Shown piece after piece: positions 9,225 to 20,454 of a stretch of 64,000 bases of DNA. The stretch's first letter is position 1; each line of letters opens with the position of its first letter. The notes under the pieces were generated by a model. It was given only the letters and a program-made list of their open reading frames with translations, had not been told where the DNA came from and did no database searches. Location: NCBI GenBank assembly GCA_023091735.1, contig JALKBU010000101.1, positions 21,939 to 85,938 of the forward strand, written 5' to 3'. The DNA is from Trichomonas tenax (Eukaryota; Parabasalia; Trichomonadida; Trichomonadidae). Made by a program: the position numbers and the translations under genes.

Positions 9225-9466
9225 TTGGCTAAATTAAAAAATGATGACGGTTATTGCTGTCGAATAATTGATAAATTTTTCACCGGACATGGAACATCTT
9301 TTTTCGATGCAGCAAGCAGAGAATTAGCTGTAGAACCCCCACAGACATTCTTTTACTGACTTTTGCAAAAAAATAACAACTTGTTTTTAGGGGGTGTTGA
9401 AAACTAACGAAGGTTTTTTTTTTCAAATTCATCTTTTTATTGCATTATAAAGAGCTTAATAAAGGA
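9225..9466. other. Spacer upstream of the Snf7 gene
   Basis: It contains the Inr-like AAAAAATGA (minus-strand TCATTTTTT) at 9236-9244. Apart from a run of T around 9413-9422 and some GC-richer sequence near 9330-9350, I see no gene. Confidence 0.4.
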
Positions 9467-9780
9467 TTCACTTTTTTCGAACAAATTCAATCAAAATGAG
9501 AAATCTATGATTTATTCAGGCTCTCGTAAATTTAAAAAGGGTACGAAATCACTTCATTTTTATGTTTGTTTTAGAACAATTTCACTTTTTACTAACAAAT
9601 ATGATCAAAAGAAAAATCAAATATTTATTCAGGGTATCAAAAAATTAAAAAGGGTACGAAATCACTTCATTTTTAAGTTGCATTTTATATAACCATATAA
9701 TTAATTCACTTTTTACGAAAACGTTTGTTCAAATACAAATTCAATATTTCCAGGGTCATGAAAAATAAAGGTACATGCAA
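9467..9780 (+). repeat. Three degenerate tandem units of about 115-125 bp
   Basis: Each unit begins with TTCACTTTTT(A/C)(C/G)-like sequence (9467, 9581, 9705), continues with an A-rich part ending in a TTCAGGG or CCAGGG sequence, then A-run plus GGGTAC. The first two units share AAAAAGGGTACGAAATCACT around 9534 and 9647; the third is shorter and more diverged. No coding potential is convincing. Confidence 0.7.
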
Positions 9781-11103
9781 AAAAAGTTTGTTATTTTAAA
9801 AAATGCTTGGATTTAATGCTGATGCTTTATTTACAACAGCATCATAAATCCTTCAAAGCCAATGCTGCAAATAGATTGAATAATTCATGGGATAAACTGG
9901 TGACAATATGCCAAACTTACAATATATAATCGAATTTTTAAAAAAGTCGTTTTTTCGCAAATAACCTTTACCCACATTACACACATCGCATGAAATCACA
10001 ATAGGCGCTAGAAAATCTCTTATAAAAATTTCGAAATTTTGTATCTCAAAAATTACAAAGAGCTATTCATTGAAATTCTTCCTATAGAACTAACTACAGA
10101 TGAATACTAATATATCTAAAAATCAAAAGGATTCTACACGCCGTTTTAGATATAGAAAACTAAAATAGCTATAATCCTTCTCTTTACATTGCAACTATAT
10201 AATAAATAGTTTTAATTTCGTATGTTTGAATCAATACATAACTCTAAATGCGATTCCAGAAGTTGATAAATTTTCGAAATTTCTTCATACATCGATTTCA
10301 TCGATATTCTAGTAAGCCGTAAGTTTAAAAGCAATGGGCATGCTTGCATATTTTTAAAAATTTCTTATATTCTTTTGAAAATAAGCTTGTATTTGATATT
10401 GTTTTTAAATTACATTGATGGAAAACGATTTTTAGGGCTGCTCTAATAATTTATGTCTTCCACATATATCATAACAGAGGCTTTATCAAGTTTTTTGATA
10501 TTTAACCTAATTATTTATGCTCAATTATTAAAATATAATATTTTCTATTATTTCAAAGTTCAAAATATATAATATTCATTTTAAAAATCGACTTTTAATT
10601 ATTTTTATAATTTCTCAAACTTTTTTCTCTTAGATAATTAGTAAGCTTTTATCAATCTATATCTAAGAATCGGTGTGTTAAAAACTTTCGTCTTTAACAC
10701 ATATTCATCCCTATAGGGAGGGGAGTTAATGGTATGAATTAGGAGCTCAAAAATTTGGTATTTATTATTGCATGTACCTTTTGAAAAATTAAAAGGGGAT
10801 ACGACTCTTTTTTCTGTTGAAATCATTCTAATAATTTGAACATTCTTAGCTCAATAAATCAACGAATTACACTTTATAGTTCATGGAAAAGGCCCTAGAA
10901 CCATTTTGTTAAAATACCAAAATTATCATTTTCCGGCAACTGGAAAAAAATCGCTGTAAAGCCAAAAGCAAACCCTAAAAGTGAATGAAAATGGTTAAGC
11001 TTTCATATCTTTAATCTCACAACGACCAGAAAAAGTTAGAGATTGGAATGACAAATATTTTCGAGAAGGAGTTATTAAAAAGCCCAATCTTTTTGTATTG
11101 CCC
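9781..11103. other. Gene-poor AT-rich stretch
   Basis: No credible gene. It contains a perfect 12-bp palindrome TCCCTATAGGGA at 10708-10719 and another A-run/G-run motif at about 10791. Short open frames here lack start context and amino-acid bias. Confidence 0.4.
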
Positions 11104-12800
11104 ATGGTATGTTGTATAGCAGTGCAGCTTTTTATGCCTTTCAACGTATGGATCTTCTCAGTCCATAATATTTTTCCGTCCGAGTTTAAATGAAAAAGGC
11201 AATTTGACCTGTGATGACTCTATATTTATCAAATGCAATTGTTCCTTTAAGCTAACTGATCCACGACCGAAATTAATTCAGTCTTTGGCAGATACAAATA
11301 TCACACATTGTTTACTTATGAAAACTTATGCAGCAGTACCTACAGTTTATATTAAGGGCCATCTAGAGATGAATTATACTGTTATTGACAGTTGCAGCGG
11401 TGATTTCTATTTAGAGTCCCCAAACTTCAAAATATACACTACTAACCACACAAATTGGGATAAACCCATAAACAGAGATCCTATAACGATCAAGTCATGG
11501 ATAAGTTATAATTTATTTAAAAAGATCAATACCAATCGATTTTTCGTACAACAAAACAGAGAATATATGTTTATAACAATTTTTTTTGCAAATTGTTCTG
11601 TAGGAGGTATCTATGCATATGAATTGAGTGAATGTCAATTCAAGGATTGCGAGTTTCAAGATAACACATTTTATTTTTTTGACTCGTTTCTACTTATGCA
11701 TTTTTGATTCATATTCGGGGTATGATTTTGTTAATCAGACAAACATCACAGATTTTCCTTTACCAATAGAAACAGATATAGATAACTATAACATCACTCA
11801 ATTCCAATATAAAAGAGTGAAAAATACAGACAATAGTTATCTCGACATCTCAACACACACAAATGAGTTTTTCAATCTATGCAACATCATCACAATTATT
11901 AATGTAGTTTTTCAATCTATAACATCAAAATTGACAGTTACATTTTTATTGATTCTTTATCAAAGAGAATCAGAATTCCCATTAAATTGGAGCAAAAATC
12001 CATGGCTCAAATATATTGATATTCAACGTTCTTACTTTAAAGATTGTTTCACTCCTGCAACAACAGGTATTATCTATATTAATACAGCCGAATACAATGT
12101 TCGATTTTGCATCTCGAGAAATTTATTCTATAATTGCAGGTGCATTGGATTTTCTGTCTTATATTATGATCATGATCTACAAGAAACCACAAATAAAAAT
12201 GAGTTCATAGATTGCAACAAAACATCAGTCGCACAAACACCAACTTCGGAGGTTAATACCGGAAATGTGATTGCTTTTATTCGCGTCAAATTAATGTCAT
12301 TTGCTGCAACACCACTTTCAAAGATGTTGAAATAATCATCATACATTTAGCTCACTCTCTGCTTGCTAAATATTCCAACTTCATTGATATTAATAGACTA
12401 AAATGGGGGTTCTTTGTCATCAAACTTAATGTTTATTACTCGAATTTCATTCATTCATTTTCAACCTGCTATTTTTCAGAAATGCAATGATGCAATGTTT
12501 ATGAATTCAGCGTTCATAAATAATACACATCCAAATGGCATTGTGGATGGCTGCTGTTTTTATGATAATAGTACTAATAGATGTCCTTTTTATGAAAATA
12601 AACTTGTAGCAGAATGGATTGAACCTTCCAAGACGGAAAAATCATTTCCAATTTAGTTATTGGTTGCCATTATTGTCAGTACCATCTCATTGATTATATT
12701 AATACCAATGTTACTATCCTTTGCTTATTATTCGAAGGTTGCCAAAGAATACAAAGCTCATAAACTTTTGTCAGAGAGCATCATCCTGGATTTTGGGTGA
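11104..12800 (+). pseudogene. Decayed single-pass surface protein gene (Pmp/adhesin-like)
   Basis: Three successive open frames in different phases (about 11170-11707, 11628-12335, 12414-12656) read like one broken extracellular protein. They contain repeated 'NCSVGGIYAYELSECQFKDCEF', 'YFKDCFT' and 'LFYNCRC' motifs of a Cys-containing beta-helix ectodomain. After an in-frame TAG at 12654, the same frame continues with a hydrophobic segment (VAIIVSTISLIILIPMLLSF) and a short basic tail ending in TGA at 12798-12800. That is a transmembrane anchor plus cytoplasmic tail. A hydrophobic start at 11104 is in another frame. At least three frameshifts or stops make it non-functional. A local duplication of AGTTTTTCAATCTAT (11866 and 11906) adds to the decay. 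Confidence 0.65.
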
Positions 12801-15800
12801 TCAATTGAATTAAACCTAACTAATTTAACGCTCTTCGAATACCATTGGAGCCAAGTGCATTTAGATAATTCTTTTTGGAATTATTTTTTTTCAAGAAAAT
12901 TGAATTTTGAAAAGTATCAGAAACTTCATTATTTCCGCTTAATTATCATTTCAAACTATGTGATTACATGTAGAATGTCATAAAAACGAAGAAATATTGT
13001 GTTTCTATATTGGATAAATGCATCAATGAAATCACAATATTTAAAAGAAATGTGAACATTTGACAATGTGGAATACAAAAAGAAAATGCATCAGAATGCG
13101 CTGCACTTCAACAATACCTAAACATACATAAGAAATGATGATGAATATTTCGAAAACATAAACAAATGTTTTAATTACTAATACAATCTATTCCAATCAA
13201 CAGAAAGCAAGCCTTTAAACAAAATGGACATTTTATAATTGTTGAACTCCATATAAAAAAACGTCAAAATGAGCAATTACTTTTTTATTGAAAATTACGG
13301 CCCAACAATTTTTGAAAGGGGGAATTGTTAATTTTATTTCAATAAAATGAAATCATAAACTACCAATAGAAACAAAAATTCGATAAAAATAATTTTTTAA
13401 ACTTAAATGGGGTCTGCCACAAATAAAAGGGGGTTCAAATTTTTATATAAACATCAATAGATATCATGGCAGAATAAAAATCACAAAGAAAAAACGAGAT
13501 TTTATTTTTTTTTTGAAGGCCTTCCACAAATAAATGGGGACTTTTTATTATTTTGATGCGATAGTGCATAACAAAGAGAGAAAAGGATAGAAGTGTATCA
13601 ACTCTGGGGATCAGAACCAGATCAAACATGTATGGGCAAATATAACTTTTGTATGATGCCATACATAGTTGTAGCGTTAAACATATATAATATCGTTTCA
13701 TATTTTTCATTAACAATTTGATATCAGTTTATTACTGAGTAAATAGCAATATTTATTATAAATATATCACATGCCAACAACATAGTAACATATTACAAAT
13801 AATACAAGCTCCTAATTGAATAATTGTTAAGTATCTTAATTTATAAATTCACGAAATCATTGCGGAGATGACAATATACATAGACGCATGCATATATTAC
13901 ATGTTTTTAAAGTGATACACCAACTTATACTCATAGCCTCCAAATGAAATTGTTGAAATTATTGATTAATAAAAATAAAGTATTCAAAAATAAAAACGAT
14001 GGGAAAATAATTAGCATCATATATACTATTTTATTAATGTAAATAGTGTCAAATAAATTGTGAAAAAATGTAACTTTTAACCTTATTCACTTTTTAAAAT
14101 ATGGCTTATTATAACATTTATATAATTGTAATGCTAATTTTACCAATTTTGGTCGCTAAAAACCAAATTTGAGAGTTAAAACACTTCTAAAAGGATAGAT
14201 TTTGAATAAAAGGGGGAACTCTTTTTTGGCCAAAATTTTCAAATGTGAAGTCAAATGTTGGCTCTCTGGAGGGCCACCAGAGAACAAACTCGGGATGAAG
14301 TATACTGATAATGATAGACCATAACAATATCTATATACGCGCCATTAACTTATTTTCGTTTAACTTAATTATACTTCTTATATTTAGGTTTAAAATCAAA
14401 GATAATAAAATCACATCGCACGTCTACAGCAAACACATGGGCTCCTTGCAGTCACGCCACCATCAAGCAAATTGATAAATAATTTTATAAACAAAGATCC
14501 CGTTCAACCCGTTCCGATACTTAGTATGCATGCCCAGGTCAGGACATAACTAAATTTTATTCTAGTTAAATCTTATTATTGTTGTTTGGCTTCGCGATAT
14601 GATCCATATTTGTCCGTTAAACCAGTATTTTCGACCAATATCATAGCATGCATTAACACATGCCTACAAAAAAACAGTATTTTAATTATTTATGTATCAA
14701 ATCGACTAGAAATTACAATAATAATCACAAAACTCGAAATTTTTTATAAACATCTGCTACAAATCAGGGGACTACGGACTAAAACACATAGATAAAGTAA
14801 TTCAATGACAATTTGATCAAAATGCATTACATGAAATTCAACATTTTTAATATACTCTTAAGGGTCCACTTTGTGAAGTGAAAAGCTCTCAATCTTTGTC
14901 AACTTAATGGATGCATAACATCACATGTATTGCTTTTGGTGGCTTGCTATCATGGACTAATATCTATACTATTATCTTTTCTATATATGAGTCCACGATG
15001 AATGATTTCTATTGTCATTGTATAAGGAGAAAAATATGATTTTATTGCATGGAAAAAATGAAATTTTGAAAAAATTGCCCATGGATAGTTGCCTGTGCAA
15101 TCATTGTAATTTTCAACTTTTTCCACATTCATCCAGCTTCGGATGCAGATCATATTCACACCGATATTGAGGTCCAGAAAAGGTTTTATGGTTAATATAT
15201 TTTTTTTGATTTCATTAAAATCAAGAAAGCTTCGACAGAATCTGCGTTATTTGTTTTAGCCTAATGGAGGAGCTTATGAATATTGGTCGAAATTCGATAT
15301 TTTATCGCTTCACTTTTCTTCAAATGTGAAGTGAAAAATGGAGTTCATATCCATGTATAGACATATATTTGCTATACATTGTTCCTAAAATTATGGTCCA
15401 GATACAAAAACGGAGTTGATATGAATTTTGTGGATAAGGTTATTCACTTTTCAAATTTAAAATCAGATTTTTGCTATCAAATCATACTCTCCATCTAATG
15501 CTATTTAATATTCCTGATTTTGACGCCTAGAACAAAAGAATTTTAAAATTTCAATCTAATTTCTGCGAGTATCAAGCATTATGTATATAAAATATCTTTA
15601 ACTCTATACGTATGTATTGCCTACAAATAGCAGAGCTTCAATTCCTATTCAATAAACATTTTTTCTCACTTCGATTAATCAAACAAATTTGTCACCAAAA
15701 GATGGTATAATCAGTTTTAAAGATAACAAGCTCACATCTTACGACAAAGATGTTTACATTGGCCAGTAGAAGTCGTTTGCAGAGTTTTGTGGTTTAGTTC

Positions 15801-17370
15801 ATAGCCAATACCTCTCAATGAATTCGAACAGACCTCTATAATTGAAAACTTTTCATCTCACGTAGTGGACCCTTCAACAGCACTCAGTTTCCAACTTACG
15901 TTGCACACAACTTTCATAAGTAAAGCTGGGATATCACGTGAGGTATTACTTTCGACTTTAAAAGATGTCAAGCAAATTTTACGGAATCTTAAGGAATTGA
16001 TAAACAAGATATAATATATTTATGCCCGAATATGTGTAGATGAGGATTCAGTGACGAAATCATCTTCCCTCATCATTTCTCTGACTAAATCGTTAGATTA
16101 TTCCTCATTTGTGCCAAAATCAAAGCAACAAAAATCATTAAAAACCACCTCGAATAGATAATGATGTCACAAGATTTTTTCAAAAACCTAAGTGATTGAA
16201 AATTAGAGTTTTAATTTTTTAGCTTTAACTCATTTAAACATTAGATTTCTTTCTTTATATGTTTTATAATTTAATACACATACTAATTTTTGGCCGGCAA
16301 GAATATGTTCTAGATATATGATTTATAATTTGTTTTTTGAATATGTTAAGGAATGTACACTGCATCACTTATATATAACAGATTGCAAATAAGTCTTTTT
16401 TGATGTTAATAAGCATATTTTACTCAAAATTGAACACCAAAAAGATAAATCTTTAAAATAGAATCAATTCGAGCCTTTTAAAAAGCGTATTTATTCATAC
16501 TATAATAGCTTGTAACCTATTCTTAGGTCAATAAAGTAAACTTATGCATACAATTCTAGAATTGTATTTTGAAATCTCAAAACGTTAATGGAAATATATT
16601 GAAATTGTCATTGAATTGCAAACTATGCATCGCTTTTTGTGATATCTCGTACTAGAAATGAAATGATTTTAGGTTTAAGATGGAAATAAATATGAGATAA
16701 TCTGTTGCTTTGGTTGTTTCGCGGCAATTTTAACGTGGCTAGCTACTAATATGTATATATAGTGCATGTGGATTATAAATTACCGAATCTGTTGAACTTT
16801 ATTTTCGATTTGTATTTATCTCGAAACGAAACATCAGGATAGGAAAGTCACCATAGACTTATATATTCCCCAGGGGGAATGGGTCACAGTGATCATGGTT
16901 TGGAGAGGAAATGAACGGGAAGGCAGAATTATACTTTTTTTGTGAATAAAAAGAGATTTTTACATATATAAAGGTAATCAAAAAATAAAAAGGGAGTAAA
17001 TCTTGATTTTTATAAGAGATTGCTATATGATAGACATTATGTACGAATATTCAATAAAATTGAGGTTTTCGAATACTGAAGGGCTCGAAAACAAAATAAA
17101 GGGGAGAGAATTTGCCACATGAAGTGAGGTGATAATTCCGAAGGGACTGTCAGAAATATTATATGCAATTGTCATCAAATAAGCATCCACCGGAGAAGTA
17201 GATCACATCATCTTTTAACTTTTACATACATAAATCGTTTGATTTTTTTGAGAGCTTTATCTATTGAGCATTGTTACCACGAAATTTCGCTGTATTCGTA
17301 ACCGAGTTATGATGGGATTGCTAGATTTGGAATTTTTAGAAAAAATTCATAATTCTGACCAGTTTTTACT
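12801..17370. other. 4.5-kb gene-poor region with A-run/G-run motifs
   Basis: I see no supported gene. Recurring motifs of the type AAATAAAAGGGG occur at 13421, 13528, 14204, 16981 and 17093. Two of them are within a longer direct repeat, CCACAAATAAAAGGGG (13417) and CCACAAATAAATGGGG (13524). A perfect inverted repeat ATTCCCC/GGGGAAT lies at 16865-16880. A GC-richer island at 14440-14544 weakly resembles part of 5S rRNA. Confidence 0.45.
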
Positions 17371-17378
17371 TCATTTCT
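17371..17378 (+). promoter_or_regulatory. Inr-like element for coactosin
   Basis: TCATTTCT immediately precedes the ATG at 17379. With transcription starting at its A, the leader would be only 6 bases, normal for trichomonads. Confidence 0.6.
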
Positions 17379-17798
17379 ATGTCTGATTGCTCTGATCCAG
17401 CTATCAGTGAGGCCTACGAGGAAGTCCGCAAGGATAACATCGACACAAACTGGATGCTCATCACATACGCTGAGGGCTCCGACAAGGTTTGGACACTCGC
17501 AGGAAAGGGCTCTGGCGGTTTAGACGAGCTCAAGGAGCATTTGAACGAGAACTTCCGTGGCTTCGGTTACCTTCGTGCCACAACAGGCGATGAACTCACT
17601 GTCCGCCCGAAGTTCATCTTCATCACATACTGCGGCCAGAAGGTTCGCCTGATCCACCGCACAAAGCTCACAGTCCATAAGGCTGATGTCCTTCGTGTCA
17701 TCGAGCAGGTTGCTATTTCCATCGATGTTTCCAATCCAGATGAGCTTCAAATGGAGGATATCCAGGCTCGCCTTCTTAAGGCTGGTGGCAACAGATAA
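17379..17798 (+). CDS. Coactosin-like ADF-homology protein
   Basis: A 139-residue protein consisting of one ADF-H domain of the coactosin type. Typical elements are 'AISEAYEEVRKDNIDTNWMLITYAEGSDKVWTLAGKGSGGLDELKEHL' and 'FGYLRATTGDELTVRPKFIFITYCGQKVRLIHRTKLTVHKADVLRVI'. Coactosin binds F-actin and opposes capping or cofilin action in the cytosol. Length matches the family (about 140). Codons are C-ending and GC-richer than the flanks, suggesting high expression. It lies at the right border of the gene-poor region, right after an Inr. Confidence 0.92.
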   Translation: MSDCSDPAISEAYEEVRKDNIDTNWMLITYAEGSDKVWTLAGKGSGGLDELKEHLNENFRGFGYLRATTGDELTVRPKFIFITYCGQKVRLIHRTKLTVHKADVLRVIEQVAISIDVSNPDELQMEDIQARLLKAGGNR

Positions 17799-17894
17799 AG
17801 CCATCTTCTTAAACATTATTTACGGTTGTGCATAATTATTTTTTTTCTGCTGGCATTTTTATATATTATTTTATTGGATTTTTATATATAGTTC

Positions 17895-18605
17895 ATGTTA
17901 CAAAACATATTCTTTTCTTTCATGATTTTAAATGATGAGTTTATTTTTATGTCTACTGATCAAAATATTATATCTTTCAAAAATCGTTATGGAGACACTA
18001 AACAATGGACCGTTGATAACATCGACAGAGTGATAAAGGAAGCAGTGGACGCAAAGGTAGGTATTGGTTACATATTAACTCGCGCGATTGATAAATCATT
18101 GTCATCAGAAATAATATCTAGAATACTTTCATCGGTAAAAAAGTATCCTTCAGAGGAAAGTGGAGTAAAATCTGCATTAAGTTCCTTCTTTCAAGAGAAA
18201 AGTTGCGATGAAATATTAATTGATTCCGCAGATACTAAATTTCAGCCTTATATTGTATCATCAACGATACAGAGAAATAAATCTGTTGATAAAGAAGAGG
18301 ATAAAGTCATCGTGGCACAAGGAGCAATTAAAGCAGCAAATTTTAATCCTGATTGCTTAGAGGAATACGGTCAAGTTATACGTGAAAATCTTTCGAAATT
18401 AGATGTTGATGATATTGTTCGAGCAGCAATCTCATCATCTAAAGGAATGAAGTTTATTTTATCGACCATCGTTCCAATGATAATAAATAAGGAATCATTT
18501 GCTTTCACAGTAATGCAGACACTGTGTGCGGAACCAACAGCCAGTCCAGCACGTCTTGTTGCAGAAGATCTCAAATCAAAATTTAAAATTAATTGTTTGT
18601 TGTAA
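17895..18605 (+). CDS. Hypothetical alpha-helical protein
   Basis: The open frame starts at 17895 (236 residues), but the first 18 residues are a hydrophobic AT-rich run. The ATG at 17949 (MSTDQNIISFKNRYG, 218 residues) is an equally good or better start. The body is helical with small-residue-rich helices such as 'DVDDIVRAAISSSKGMKFILSTIVPMIINKESFAFTVMQTL'. It has no recognised motif, no Cys pattern, and no convincing membrane segment if the later start is right. It converges with the PLD-like gene, with 63 bases between the stops. Function unknown. Confidence 0.6.
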   Translation: MLQNIFFSFMILNDEFIFMSTDQNIISFKNRYGDTKQWTVDNIDRVIKEAVDAKVGIGYILTRAIDKSLSSEIISRILSSVKKYPSEESGVKSALSSFFQEKSCDEILIDSADTKFQPYIVSSTIQRNKSVDKEEDKVIVAQGAIKAANFNPDCLEEYGQVIRENLSKLDVDDIVRAAISSSKGMKFILSTIVPMIINKESFAFTVMQTLCAEPTASPARLVAEDLKSKFKINCLL

Positions 18606-18668
18606 ATAGAGTTGTACGTATCTAGATGAAGTAGTTTATAACAATTTAAATTAACATATACTAATAGA

Positions 18669-19784
18669 TTAAGACAGTTTGCGGCAATTAAACTTATTAA
18701 TTCTCTCTTTAAAGAGTCCAAGGTTATCAACTTTGTGGAAAATACCAATCATCACAACATTGGAGTTAAAGAGCTTATGGAATGGTGCTGGTGCTAAAAC
18801 GTATTCATCATTTGCAAATATCATTGTTCCATCAAATGTTCTACCACCTTCACATCTCTTGAAGTTGAAGTTAATTGACGTGTTATAAATATATCTAATT
18901 GAATTATATTTTGATTCTTTGCTGTAAAATTCATTTTCTGGAACGAAGAAATCTACTGCAATATCAGCGACACCCTGCAATTCTAAAAGTGTAGATGCTG
19001 ATGCATAATTAAGTCCATCCATATAATCTTTGAATTTATCAGGGAAATAAGAACTTGAAGCAATCATCTTTTGCTCAGCAGATTGGTCAAGAACACTTCT
19101 AATGGCTGTGGATATTTTAGAGCGATTTACTATATATTCTTCCTGTGGATTGTAAGTGAAACTGAATTTCGTTATTTTCGGAATTTGATTAATAAACTTC
19201 CACGAAGCAACGTTATATCCTCCATCAGGCATATTCCAGATAAAATCAAATAACATTTGTGCTGATTTAACTGCATTTCCACCTTTAATTATTGCGTAGT
19301 AACTCAATACGTTGATAACATTGAGATAAATTTCGCGAGGTATGAATGAAGATGGGCAAAAGATTTTTTTCGAATCGATAATGGCAATATTAGCAAGAAA
19401 TTCTTTCGAATTATCTTTCCAAAAACGACATTCTACGCCTTTTGGAACAGTAATAGATTGATTTTGAGTAAACATTCTGACTCTAACTCCTTTCGAAGTA
19501 GCATTTTCAAGCGCTTGGTTAAAAATCGTGATATTTTCTTGATTGCTAAGAGGATATGAAATCATTAAGTCGAGAGTTGACGTTGAGTTTTTGAGTAATT
19601 TAATAAATTGATCCATAACTTGTGAAGTCTTATTAGGAAATTCAAGTTCAACAATCGGATTTGGATCATCATAAACAATGTCTTTATCACTCGTCAACGA
19701 CATTGGCGTGAACACCAAAATGCAAATTACTGAAATACCAAGAAAAGTCCAATTCAAAATAGTATTATAATTCAGTTTCATCAT
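18669..19784 (-). CDS. PLD3/PLD4-like type II membrane protein, probably catalytically dead
   Basis: A 371-residue protein with a short N-terminal cytoplasmic segment and one membrane segment at about residues 9-30 (ILNWTFLGISVICILVFTPM). The lumenal part resembles the phospholipase D3/4 group: 'TSTLDLMISYPLSNQENITIFNQALENATSKGVRVRMFTQ', 'GGYNVASWKFINQIPKITKFSFTYNPQEEYIVN' and 'IASSSYFPDKFKDYMDGL'. Where the two HxKxxxxD motifs should lie, I see 'FLANIAIIDSKKIFCPS' and 'FDGTMIFANDEYVLAPA', neither with the His/Lys pair. Family members with HKD act as 5' exonucleases or transphosphatidylases; this one would be a pseudo-enzyme. Several predicted N-glycosylation sites are present. A phased array lies upstream. 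Confidence 0.65.
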   Translation of the reverse strand: MMKLNYNTILNWTFLGISVICILVFTPMSLTSDKDIVYDDPNPIVELEFPNKTSQVMDQFIKLLKNSTSTLDLMISYPLSNQENITIFNQALENATSKGVRVRMFTQNQSITVPKGVECRFWKDNSKEFLANIAIIDSKKIFCPSSFIPREIYLNVINVLSYYAIIKGGNAVKSAQMLFDFIWNMPDGGYNVASWKFINQIPKITKFSFTYNPQEEYIVNRSKISTAIRSVLDQSAEQKMIASSSYFPDKFKDYMDGLNYASASTLLELQGVADIAVDFFVPENEFYSKESKYNSIRYIYNTSINFNFKRCEGGRTFDGTMIFANDEYVLAPAPFHKLFNSNVVMIGIFHKVDNLGLFKERINKFNCRKLS

Positions 19785-19800
19785 TTGTGAAATTTGATTT

Positions 19801-19870
19801 TGTCATTGTAAACCAATCCTTGACAAAATTCAGGCATTTTGACTTTGTAAATTAAGTTATGACAAATCCA
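19801..19870 (-). promoter_or_regulatory. Phased TGWCATTGTAAA array upstream of the PLD-like gene
   Basis: On the plus strand, TGTCATTGTAAA at 19801, TGACAAAATT at 19821, TGACTTTGTAAA at 19840 and TGACAAATCC at 19860 have starts about 20 bases apart. A weaker TGACATTGCAAA follows at 19875. Read on the minus strand these are variants of TTTACA(A)TGWCA in the sense orientation of the gene starting at 19784. Confidence 0.5.
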
Positions 19871-20454
19871 AATTTGACATTGCAAAATTATCATAATGTT
19901 GTCATTGATATTCTCAATATTGTGAGAGATATATATGCCATAGGACGCTTTAACCCTCTTACTGTATGCTATGCCAGATATACCTTAAGTGTGAGATACA
20001 AAATTCTATTTATGAAACCAAAATGAGATAGATAGACATCTTTTCGACACTCAATATTATATTTGACAAGTAATTAAATTGTAAAATCATAAGTCAAAAA
20101 GCTCACAAATAAATTGAAAACTGTGGTCGGATCACATTCGGGATGTTACCCCAGTATGCTGGTACATATTGGGCTTCTTATCCTGAGACACCTGGAGCAC
20201 TTTAACCAAAGCCGTATGGCGAGTAGTTAAATCGCTCCTACAATTCATTTATTAGAGTTTTTGTGCTTCTGAATTTTCTTTACTGAACAAATTTGTGTTG
20301 TGTTCTTCTTTTTGATTTGTAAATACAATTTTGAGGCCATATGACAGATATTTAGTTTAAAACTTTTAATTTAAAGACAAAATATAATATCATGATGAAA
20401 TTAAAGCCATTGTTGATATGTGAAACATTGGACAAGAAGAGGAATTCATGTAGG
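19871..20454. other. Spacer with a GC-richer 5S-like island
   Basis: No gene. A GC-richer island at about 20122-20200 contains CCAGTATGCTGG and GAGACACCTGGAGCAC, faintly reminiscent of the 3' half of 5S rRNA. The remainder is AT-rich. Confidence 0.35.

Noticed and set aside
14586..14795. Small open frame in the gene-poor region
   Set aside because: No start context, no motif, amino-acid composition typical of translated AT-rich spacer.
14950..15159. 69-codon minus-strand open frame
   Set aside because: Isolated, without promoter signal or recognisable domain.
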